Shown here: piece after piece, positions 7,684 to 14,080 of the stretch
Layout of the letters: each line of letters starts with the position of its first letter
Numbering within the stretch: the stretch's first letter is position 1
NCBI GenBank assembly: GCA_038148435.1
Contig: JAYQVM010000037.1
Span: 1 to 16,675, forward strand
From: UBA5109 sp038148435
Lineage (GTDB): Bacteria > Pseudomonadota > Gammaproteobacteria > Pseudomonadales > Pseudohongiellaceae
DNA: 16,675 bases
Reading direction: 5' to 3'
The notes under the pieces: model-generated
The model's input: the letters and a program-made list of their open reading frames with translations, nothing else
The model's database searches: none
Told to the model about the DNA's origin: nothing
Program-made: the position numbers and the translations under genes

Positions 7684-8115
7684 TCAGGATTGAGTGGCTG
7701 TTTGCCGGTAAATTTTCTGCACCTCATCTAGCACGAAAATATCGGTTAATAGGCAGCGCAGGTGGCTTGATGCATTCAGGTTGTCAATCAGCTGCGAGCT
7801 CAGCGTGGGGGCATCATATACCATCTTTACCACTGTCAGCGCCGATAGCGCATCAGCTGTCAGTGTGCTGTTAAATGCCTGAATATTTTCTAAGTTTTTC
7901 TCGCCCGGCTGCAGGGCTTGTAAAAAGCCTTCCGAAATATGTTCAATGCTCCAGATCAGGTCCTGCAGAAAATCCCGAATAGAAGGGCCGTCTGCGCCAT
8001 TGCCGGTAGCGGGTTCAGTTTTTCTACCCTGCGCGGCGTAGGCCAGCATGTATTCATAGGATGTTTCAATTTTCTCGATACAGCTATTTAAAAGATCAGC
8101 AGAATTTTCCGGCAT
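7684..8115 (-). CDS. 143-aa helical protein of unknown function, downstream of cytochrome b
   Basis: I do not recognise this soluble protein. It has no signal peptide or membrane segment and reads as mostly alpha-helical. An N-terminal helix (CIEKIETSYEYMLAYAAQGR, 12-31) is followed by a Gly/Pro-containing linker, then helices around IRDFLQDLIWSIEHISEGFL and a C-terminal LIDNLNASSHLRCLLTDIF region. A four-helix-bundle shape is plausible, but that is only an impression. ATG 8115 has AAGGA about five bases upstream. The gene starts 49 bases after the stop of the cytochrome b gene on the same strand, so the two are very probably co-transcribed. A role with that cytochrome, such as maturation or a cytoplasmic partner, is inference from position only. 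Confidence 0.65.
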   Translation of the reverse strand: MPENSADLLNSCIEKIETSYEYMLAYAAQGRKTEPATGNGADGPSIRDFLQDLIWSIEHISEGFLQALQPGEKNLENIQAFNSTLTADALSALTVVKMVYDAPTLSSQLIDNLNASSHLRCLLTDIFVLDEVQKIYRQTATQS

Positions 8116-8164
8116 ATCAATCCTTGTTTAAGGCTGGTAAAGATGAATTAGCAAGGGGTCTTGC

Positions 8165-8764
8165 TCATTCACTTTGGTTTTGTGGCCACAGCTCCGGCTC
8201 ATGGTTTCGTTCGTATTCTTCCTGACTGATCCAGCCTTTGAAGATCGAACGCAGGTACATCCGGTTCTCAGGGCGTACGGCAAAATAGACGTGCAGCATA
8301 ATAACACTCACAAAACATAAAGCGATAAGGCCGTGAATAAAATAGACGATGCCCCAGGTATCGGCATTCAGCCAGTAGGGGTCTCTTTCCCAAAGCGGCG
8401 TATCAATTCTGACCATCATCATCAGGCCGGTTATGATGGCCGCCAAACTCATCATGGCAATGGCCAGGTGCATCAGTTTCTGGGCGCCGGAGTATTTGCC
8501 TGTTTTTTTGTTACGAACGGAAAAATCAGCACGGGATAGCATGATGCTGCTGCTGAGGCTTTTCCAGAAAAGTGAACGGCAGATGTGGATAAATAGAACT
8601 GCGCTGAGGATTAGGCCGGTTGTCCAATGTATAACAACTAGGCTGGCATCAAAGCCGTAAACTGGTAATAAACCACTAAGCAGCAGAATCAAAATGGATA
8701 TAGCAAGAACCCAGTGAAATAGCCTGTCGATTAATTTATGCCTGACTATATGTTTTGAGCTCAT
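8165..8764 (-). CDS. cytochrome b561 / formate-dehydrogenase-gamma-type membrane cytochrome b
   Basis: This is a 199-residue integral membrane protein with four transmembrane helices. It shows the family's haem-ligand pattern: RLFHW in helix 1 (H17), VIHW and FIH in or near helix 2, and YFIHG plus IMLHVYF in helix 4. The C-terminal tail (RSIFKGWISQEEYERNH then EPELW) resembles FdnI/FdoI, the subunits that carry electrons from periplasmic formate dehydrogenase to quinone. ATG 8764 is preferred, with AGGTG about 12 bases upstream; a GTG at 8794 would add ten residues without a ribosome-binding site. It diverges from the molybdenum hydroxylase genes across about 240 bases. It could pass their electrons to the quinone pool, but this is inferred from layout only. 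Confidence 0.85.
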   Translation of the reverse strand: MSSKHIVRHKLIDRLFHWVLAISILILLLSGLLPVYGFDASLVVIHWTTGLILSAVLFIHICRSLFWKSLSSSIMLSRADFSVRNKKTGKYSGAQKLMHLAIAMMSLAAIITGLMMMVRIDTPLWERDPYWLNADTWGIVYFIHGLIALCFVSVIMLHVYFAVRPENRMYLRSIFKGWISQEEYERNHEPELWPQNQSE

Positions 8765-8935
8765 TGAAGTAGTACACCTGCTACTGAAATTCACTTCATA
8801 GGTAGGGTGCTGACTACCTATTCTAATTCCGGCTCTGAGATTATAGGAAACAGCCTTTATGCAGGCAAATCATAAAGAAGCTTAATCCGCTAACACCGCT
8901 GCCCGTTTAGCGTGGTGCTTTACCGCGATTTAGAC

Positions 8936-8964
8936 TTGAGCCTTACAAAAAAGGGAGATAGTAT
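8936..8964 (+). promoter_or_regulatory. candidate sigma-70 promoter for the molybdenum hydroxylase operon
   Basis: TTGAGC (8936-8941) and TAGTAT (8959-8964) are separated by exactly 17 bases, and each matches the consensus at four of six positions. Transcription would start near 8971, about 30 bases before ATG 9001. The rest of the divergent region (8765-8935) holds no gene and only an imperfect hairpin near 8888-8919. I see no recognisable operator. Confidence 0.35.
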
Positions 8965-9000
8965 CAAGAACTACTCGAATGTATGAAGGATAACCAGTTT

Positions 9001-9603
9001 ATGCGGCCTCATAATCAATCCAGAAGAAGTTTTATCAAAGGCATCATTGCCTCCGGTGCGGTGGTCTCGACCGGAGGTCTCATGCTGGTCAGCGGCTGTT
9101 CCGAAAACGTTACAACGCCTGCACCCGGGTCTGTTGAAAGACTTATCTCGCTCAATATAAATGGCACGGTTCGCCGAGTCGATGTTCTGCCCAATGAGAC
9201 TCTGGCCATGACATTGCGTAACAAGCTGGGAATGACTGGTACCAATATCGGTTGTGATCGGGGCGAGTGCGGTGCCTGTAGTGTCCTGATTGATGGTGTG
9301 CCTAATAATTCCTGTTCCATGCTCAGTCATCGTGTAACTGGCAAGAACATTACCACAATTGAGGGCATTGCTAGTCCAGCTGGTGGGCTGCATCCGGTGC
9401 AGCAGGCTATGATCGATGAGCTTGCGCCTCAATGTGGTTTCTGCACGCCTGGTCAGGTCATCTCTTCGGTGGCACTTCTAAACAACAATCCTAACCCGAC
9501 GCGTGAAGAGGCCCGCCAGGCGCTGGCAGGCAACCTCTGTCGTTGTGGGGCATACGATCATTACCTGAATGCTGTGCTACGCGCTGCAGAGGAGATGGCA
9601 TAA
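9001..9603 (+). CDS. [2Fe-2S] subunit of a periplasmic xanthine-dehydrogenase-family enzyme (PaoA-like)
   Basis: This is a 200-residue electron-transfer subunit with two [2Fe-2S] clusters. The plant-ferredoxin-type N-terminal domain has C85, C90, C93 and C105 (CDRGECGACS then C). The helical domain has C145 and C148 in CGFCTPGQ, and C180 and C182 in LCRCGAYDHY. All eight ligands are present. The N-terminus SRRSFIKG is a strong Tat signal, so the folded enzyme should be exported, as with E. coli PaoA. The leader also ends in LVSGCS, which fits a lipobox with C33 as the lipidated residue. I chose ATG 9001 because AAGGA lies ten bases upstream; ATG 8983 would add six residues without a ribosome-binding site. 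Its stop shares a base with the Mo-subunit start (TAATG). Confidence 0.9.
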   Translation: MRPHNQSRRSFIKGIIASGAVVSTGGLMLVSGCSENVTTPAPGSVERLISLNINGTVRRVDVLPNETLAMTLRNKLGMTGTNIGCDRGECGACSVLIDGVPNNSCSMLSHRVTGKNITTIEGIASPAGGLHPVQQAMIDELAPQCGFCTPGQVISSVALLNNNPNPTREEARQALAGNLCRCGAYDHYLNAVLRAAEEMA

Positions 9604-12053
9604 TGGCTGACAATCCCACTTACAACTTGATCGGTAAAGATTTCACGCCACCAGATATCGAAGCGAAAGTCACCGGCGCATCTACCTACTCGGAAGATTT
9701 CCGAATGGAGGGCATGGCCTATGTCAAAATGCTGCTGAGTCCAATGCCCAATGCCCGTGTCAGGAATATCGATGCTTCCGAGGCTCTGGCTATGGAAGGC
9801 GTATATGGTGTCATGACGGCTGATGATGTCCCTACTTTCCAGAATCCGGGAGAACAGATCCTTACTAACGAACCCAATTTTGTGGGCGAACCGATCCTCG
9901 CCATTGCCGCTGCAGATGAAGCAACCGCAGCCAATGCCCTGGAGCTGGTCAGGGTCGATTATGAAGAATTGCCTTTTGTGCTGGACCCGCTCGAAAGCCT
10001 CTACCCCGGTGGGCCTGATGCCTACCGTGGCGGCAACCTGGTGTCTTCCTTGCGTATCGAAGAGGAAGATGAGCTGGGTGATATCGGTGTTGTTAGTCAT
10101 AAGTGGACAGCGCGAGACTTTGCTGCCGTGGAAGAAGGGCAGCTACCGATGGGAGAGCCAGCCATGGACTGGCAGTATGGAGATCTAGAAACGGCTTTCA
10201 GTGAAGCGGCACTGGTACTGGATGAAAGCTTTGTCACGGCGTGTAATTCACATCACAGCATGGAGCCCCGAAGTGCACTTTCTTACTGGCAAAATGGTAA
10301 ATGCTATGTACATGGTTCGACCCAGAGCCAGATGTTTGTGGTGCCTGGGCTTGCCGGGCTTATAGGAATTCCGCCCAGTGATCTCGTCTATATTTCAGAA
10401 TTTTGTGGCGGCGGCTTTGGTTCCAAGGGCTCGGCCTATGCCGTCATGGCAGTGCCGGCGTATTTTTCGCGCTTGATTAATCGTCCCTGTATGCTCCGAA
10501 TCACTCGTGCCGAAGAATACTACCTGGGTTCTGCTCGAGCGAGCTTCCAAGGCAGGGCAAGGCTGGCCTTCAATGCACAGGGCAAGATGACAGGTGCTGA
10601 TATTTATATTGTGCAGCAGGGTGGTGCCAAAAACCCCTTTGGTGACTATGGAGCAGCAGGTGGAATGGTTGCACTGGTTTATACCCCTGAGAGCATGCGT
10701 TTCAGGGCTATCCCCATCGGCACCAATACGACACCCTGTGGACCACAGCGTGGCCCCGGCCAGAATCAGATGTCAGCTGTCATGGAACCCTTGATGGATA
10801 AGGCTGCCAATGCGCTGGGCATAGATCAACTAGAAATCCGCCGTATCAACGCTTCCAATCATGACACGCTGACCGGAGGTCCAGCTCAGAGCCGACAAAA
10901 AGTATCTAGCTCTTACATGCTGGATGCCATTGATATGGCGGCAGAGCGTTTCGACTGGGCCAGCAAGTTCGCACGAAATGGCGAACGCAATGGCTCCAAG
11001 GTCATTGGCGTCGGTATCGGTCAGGGTTATCACTCGGCGGGCATTTCTGGTTTTGATGGGCTGCTGAGAATCTTACCCGATGGCAAGCTACATATTCACA
11101 CCGGTGTCGGCAATCTCGGTACCTATTCGTATGCCTCGACTTCCCGTGTTGCTGCAGAAGCACTGGGCGTTAGCTGGGATAACTGCGTTATCGAACGTGG
11201 TGATACCAGTAAGCACTTGCCCTGGACTATCGGGCAGTTTGGTTCCCTGACAACCTATACCATGTCGCGGGCTAATTACGCTGCTGCCATGGATGTGAAG
11301 CAAAAACTTCAGGAAATAGCCGCCATGGATCTGGGTGGAGAACCCGGTGATTATGAGCTGGCCAATGAAACCGTCGTCAACTCATCTGATGCGAGTCTGA
11401 GCATGTCATTTGCCCAGGCAGCTCAGCGAGCACTGGAGCTGGGTGGTAAATACAGTGGTGAAGATCCCAATGATACCAATCCTCTTACGCAGGCCTCAGT
11501 TGCCGGTCTGGCTGGTACCGGTCTGATAGGAGTAGCCAGGGACACCACACCGCTCAATGAGCACATATCGGCCATGGTGGCGACCTTTGTCATGATTGAG
11601 TTGGATACCGAGACCGGTCAGTACGAGATTCTTGAATTTGTCAGCTCCGGTGATTGCGGCACAGTAAACCATCCGCTTGGCTTGGCCGGGCAATTACGTG
11701 GAGGTGCCTGTATGGGGATTGGCATGGCGCGGACAGAGCGTCAGATCTATGACCCGCAGAACGGTTTGCCGGGCAGTGTCGGTCTGTATCAGGCCAAGCC
11801 TCCGTCTTACCTGGATGTGCCAGCTTTTATGGATGTATTTGCTGTTGATAAGCCAGACCCGACTAATCCAATGGGCATGAAAGGCGTCGGTGAGCCACCT
11901 GTCGGTGCTGCCGTCGGTGCAGTTCTGGCTGCAGTATCCAATGCTCTGGGCGGTCATTATTTCAACCGAAATCCGGTGACCTCTGACATGATTATCAATG
12001 CCGCTTCCGGACGGGAGCAGTCGTATAGCCCGCTTCAGTTATTTACCCAATAG
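9603..12053 (+). CDS. molybdopterin (catalytic) subunit of a xanthine-dehydrogenase-family enzyme (PaoC-like)
   Basis: This is an 816-residue catalytic subunit that hydroxylates a carbon of an aldehyde or N-heterocycle using water. The N-terminal aldehyde-oxidase a/b-hammerhead domain (about 15-130) is followed by Moco-binding domains with HHSMEPRSA (217-225), the FCGGGFGSKG loop (267-276), QRGPGQNQMS (382-391) and, at the C-terminus, GMKGVGEPPVG (758-768) carrying the family's catalytic Glu, E764. The CO-dehydrogenase active-site motif (AYxCSFR) is absent, so it is not CoxL. The protein has no signal of its own, so export would be by piggy-backing on the Tat-tagged small subunit. The substrate cannot be read from the sequence. 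The start ATG 9603 overlaps the upstream stop by one base. No XdhC/PaoD-type maturation gene is in the window. Confidence 0.9.
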   Translation: MADNPTYNLIGKDFTPPDIEAKVTGASTYSEDFRMEGMAYVKMLLSPMPNARVRNIDASEALAMEGVYGVMTADDVPTFQNPGEQILTNEPNFVGEPILAIAAADEATAANALELVRVDYEELPFVLDPLESLYPGGPDAYRGGNLVSSLRIEEEDELGDIGVVSHKWTARDFAAVEEGQLPMGEPAMDWQYGDLETAFSEAALVLDESFVTACNSHHSMEPRSALSYWQNGKCYVHGSTQSQMFVVPGLAGLIGIPPSDLVYISEFCGGGFGSKGSAYAVMAVPAYFSRLINRPCMLRITRAEEYYLGSARASFQGRARLAFNAQGKMTGADIYIVQQGGAKNPFGDYGAAGGMVALVYTPESMRFRAIPIGTNTTPCGPQRGPGQNQMSAVMEPLMDKAANALGIDQLEIRRINASNHDTLTGGPAQSRQKVSSSYMLDAIDMAAERFDWASKFARNGERNGSKVIGVGIGQGYHSAGISGFDGLLRILPDGKLHIHTGVGNLGTYSYASTSRVAAEALGVSWDNCVIERGDTSKHLPWTIGQFGSLTTYTMSRANYAAAMDVKQKLQEIAAMDLGGEPGDYELANETVVNSSDASLSMSFAQAAQRALELGGKYSGEDPNDTNPLTQASVAGLAGTGLIGVARDTTPLNEHISAMVATFVMIELDTETGQYEILEFVSSGDCGTVNHPLGLAGQLRGGACMGIGMARTERQIYDPQNGLPGSVGLYQAKPPSYLDVPAFMDVFAVDKPDPTNPMGMKGVGEPPVGAAVGAVLAAVSNALGGHYFNRNPVTSDMIINAASGREQSYSPLQLFTQ

Positions 12054-12063
12054 GAGAGCTGAG

Positions 12064-13056
12064 ATGTCTACCAAAGATATGATGCCAAATTTTGACCTGT
12101 TTCAGCCTTCTGACATTGCGAATGCGTTTGATCTGCTTGATCAGTACGGTGACGATGCCTGGCCGCTAGCCGGCGGGCAGGATAGCTTGGACTGGTTCAA
12201 GGACCGTATCAAGCGACCGGTCGCGGTGATTGATCTGGCTGGTATTCCCGGTATGACCGGCATCAACCAGACCGGCAACGGTATTGAAATCGGTGCCATG
12301 ACTACCTTGAGTGAAATAGCCTCCAGCCCATTGATCAGAGACAACTATGGTCTGCTGGCACAGGCGGCGGGGCGCGTGGCGAGCCCGCAAATCAGGAATA
12401 TTGGCACCATTGGCGGGAATATCTGTCAGGATGTACGCTGCTGGTATTACCGGTCTGGTGTCGACTGCTATCGTGCAGGCGGTAATACCTGCTATGCCGA
12501 CACTCCAGAGGGTTTAAATAGGGAGCATTGCCTATTTGAAGCCGACCGCTGTGTCGCGGTCACTCCGTCTGATACTGCGCCGGCGCTGGTGGCACTGGAT
12601 GCCACTATGATTGTTCAGAACAGCAGGGGAGTAAGGGAGGTGCCGGCGGAAGATTTCTTTATTGGACCGAGTGTTGATATTGAGCGGACCACTGTACTCG
12701 AGCCTGGTGATATTTTGACTTCCATCAGAATTCCTTCAACCTGGGCAGGTGCGAATTTTTATTTTGAAAAAGTGGCTGATCGGGCAACCTGGGATTTCGC
12801 TCTAGTCAATGTGGCTGCAGCCTTACGTTTTAATGGCGATGTTATTCAGGATCTTCGGGTTGTATGTGGGGGTGTTCAGTGTACTCCGCGTCGCCTTAAT
12901 GGAGTGGAAGACATTGTTCGCGGAAGTTCCAGGGACGATGAAACCATCGAACTGGCCGCTGGTGCAGCAGCGCGTGGGGCAACCACGCTGAATTACAATC
13001 ACTTTAAAATTCCGCTGATGGAAAATCTGGTGAAGCGCGCCATTCGCGATAGTTAA
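12064..13056 (+). CDS. FAD subunit with a PaoB-like [4Fe-4S] insertion
   Basis: This is a 330-residue flavin subunit, third in the operon. FAD-binding landmarks are PLAGGQD (34-40), the usual LAGGTD phosphate loop with Gln for Thr, and RNIGTIGGNI (111-120). Immediately after comes a cysteine-rich insertion with C121, C126 (RCWYYR), C135, C143, C156 and C163, then TPSDTAPAL (167-175). Similar insertions in 4-hydroxybenzoyl-CoA reductase beta and E. coli PaoB bind an extra [4Fe-4S] cluster; ordinary xanthine dehydrogenase FAD domains lack it. Six cysteines are more than a single cluster needs. ATG 12064 is set by AGGAG (12052-12056) overlapping the previous stop. There is no export signal, consistent with the enzyme being exported as a preassembled Tat complex. 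Confidence 0.88.
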   Translation: MSTKDMMPNFDLFQPSDIANAFDLLDQYGDDAWPLAGGQDSLDWFKDRIKRPVAVIDLAGIPGMTGINQTGNGIEIGAMTTLSEIASSPLIRDNYGLLAQAAGRVASPQIRNIGTIGGNICQDVRCWYYRSGVDCYRAGGNTCYADTPEGLNREHCLFEADRCVAVTPSDTAPALVALDATMIVQNSRGVREVPAEDFFIGPSVDIERTTVLEPGDILTSIRIPSTWAGANFYFEKVADRATWDFALVNVAAALRFNGDVIQDLRVVCGGVQCTPRRLNGVEDIVRGSSRDDETIELAAGAAARGATTLNYNHFKIPLMENLVKRAIRDS

Positions 13057-13066
13057 GTAGCTTTCC

Positions 13067-13222
13067 GTGCAGATTTTTCGATACAGCAGTGATGCCTATG
13101 GTCAGCGTGTGCTCGAAGGTATTTCTTTCGAGCTGATCTATGTGTTTGCCGGCCTGGCAGCTGCCGTAATCCTTGCCCATCTGTGTTATAAATTCTTTAT
13201 AAAAAATAATAAATATAGTTAG
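13067..13222 (+). CDS. 51-aa single-helix membrane protein after the FAD subunit
   Basis: This open frame begins at GTG 13067, ten bases after the FAD-subunit stop, and runs 51 codons to TAG. It reads as a polar N-terminus (VQIFRYSSDAYGQRVLEG), one hydrophobic helix at about residues 19-41 (ISFELIYVFAGLAAAVILAHL) and a lysine/asparagine-rich tail (KFFIKNNKYS), the positive-inside signature of a cytoplasmic C-terminus. That orientation would place the N-terminal 18 residues in the periplasm, where the molybdoenzyme is expected. The two histidine-free termini and the single helix His argue against haem binding. The ribosome-binding site is weak and the start is GTG, so the call rests on position and on the coherent membrane topology. 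It might anchor the complex. Confidence 0.5.
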   Translation: MQIFRYSSDAYGQRVLEGISFELIYVFAGLAAAVILAHLCYKFFIKNNKYS

Positions 13223-13284
13223 CTTGGGATATTCCAGGGGCAGGCAGCAGTTCTTAAGCTAGCTGAAGACTTGGCTGTTCGAAC

Positions 13285-13755
13285 TCAGGCTAATCTGATA
13301 GACCAGTCAAGCAAGACCTCAGTGCCTGAGCGTCTTGCCATATCTGGTATGCGCAGGCTCTGATGGCTTATTTGAAGTTTGCTACGATGCCTGTCGTGTC
13401 CAATTAGTAGGCTCGACTCCTGAGCCTGAGCTTGCAAAATCAAGAAATCATCCCAGCTGGTCAGTCCATAAAGTGATCTATTTCCAGTGAGTAGAGGCTG
13501 CTCCAGCCTGTTACGCCAGAGTCTGACAAGATCGCCGTCGAGAATTAACATGTCTTCTTGTTTCATACCCGACATCAGACTCGTATTGGCCAGATGAGCT
13601 GATTCCGGTGAAAGTAGCAAAAGTCCCTTGTTACTATGTGAAGATTTCATGAAAGCAAGGCTTGAATAAGCCGGAAGTGTTCCGGCCAACACAATGCCGC
13701 CATTAATAAACTTGCGTCGGCTTGCTGATATGGGGAGCATGTTAGTATGTTCCAT
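13285..13755 (-). CDS. Tat-signal protein of unknown function in the flavocytochrome operon
   Basis: The product is 156 residues. The N-terminus SASRRKFINGGIVLAGTLPAYSSLA is a textbook Tat leader. The mature part is small (about 120 residues), beta-rich in appearance and free of cysteine. It contains GLLLLSPESAHLANTSL (44-60), EDMLILDGDLVRLW (67-80), LYGLTSWDDFLIL (95-107) and a basic HDRHRSKLQISHQSLRI stretch (120-136). I do not recognise a family. ATG 13755 is set by AGAGGA about eight bases upstream, only four bases after the cytochrome c stop, so the genes are co-transcribed. Longer frames starting further upstream would overlap the cytochrome gene and lose the Tat leader position. A Tat leader without visible cofactor motifs suggests export with a partner or fast folding. 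It is convergent with the molybdoenzyme operon. Confidence 0.7.
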   Translation of the reverse strand: MEHTNMLPISASRRKFINGGIVLAGTLPAYSSLAFMKSSHSNKGLLLLSPESAHLANTSLMSGMKQEDMLILDGDLVRLWRNRLEQPLLTGNRSLYGLTSWDDFLILQAQAQESSLLIGHDRHRSKLQISHQSLRIPDMARRSGTEVLLDWSIRLA

Positions 13756-13759
13756 CGGT

Positions 13760-14080
13760 TTATTCCTCTGACAAGTAAGCAGCAATTTTATCCAGCTGCT
13801 CATCGCTGACTTCAGCACGACTGATGGAAAACATGTTTCCCAGTCCATTTCGGACAACCGTTTTTACCAGCTCTGCTGGTAGTTCAATTCTGTCTTCCAG
13901 CTTGGCCTGGTCCGGAGTGATACGGCTCATTAACATCACGGTTCCCATGCCAAGATCTCGGTGACACATGGCACACTTTTCAACAAACAGCTGCTCTCCT
14001 TCGGCAGCCTCCTGAGCAAGTGTGTGTATTGACGGCAGGCACAAGAGCCATAAAAAACCGGTAAGTTGTTTGATTTTCAT
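13760..14080 (-). CDS. small c-type cytochrome, partner of the VAO/PCMH-family flavoprotein
   Basis: This is a 106-residue periplasmic cytochrome c. A signal peptide (about residues 1-22, cleavage near LAQ-EA) is followed by the haem-binding CAMCH (36-40) and the probable axial Met, M83, in VVRNGLGNMFSISRAEVSD. That last motif is typical of the cytochrome subunits of p-cresol methylhydroxylase and eugenol hydroxylase, in which electrons leave the flavoprotein directly to this haem. The fold ends with LDKIAAYLSEE, the usual C-terminal helix. Its ATG overlaps the flavoprotein stop by one base (TAATG), so production of the two is coupled. The distance between CxxCH and Met (about 43 residues) is normal for a small class I cytochrome. 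Its presence argues that the flavoprotein acts as a dehydrogenase rather than an oxygen-using oxidase. Confidence 0.88.
   Translation of the reverse strand: MKIKQLTGFLWLLCLPSIHTLAQEAAEGEQLFVEKCAMCHRDLGMGTVMLMSRITPDQAKLEDRIELPAELVKTVVRNGLGNMFSISRAEVSDEQLDKIAAYLSEE

Noticed and set aside
8888..8919. Hairpin between the divergent operons as an operator or terminator
   Set aside because: The arms (roughly CACCGCT and AGCGTGGTG) pair only with a bulge and there is no T-run, so it cannot be told from chance.
9561..10100. 179-codon minus-strand open frame over the molybdoenzyme genes
   Set aside because: It is antisense to the conserved junction of the [2Fe-2S] and Mo subunits and has no domain features; it is a coding shadow.
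9603..12053. Aerobic CO dehydrogenase (CoxSML)
   Set aside because: The large subunit lacks the AYxCSFR loop, the gene order is small-large-medium, and the small subunit has a Tat leader, all pointing to a PaoABC-like enzyme.
13756..13857. Longer N-terminal extension of the Tat protein into the cytochrome c gene
   Set aside because: It would bury the Tat leader 34 residues from the N-terminus; ATG 13755 has AGAGGA upstream and follows the cytochrome stop by four bases.
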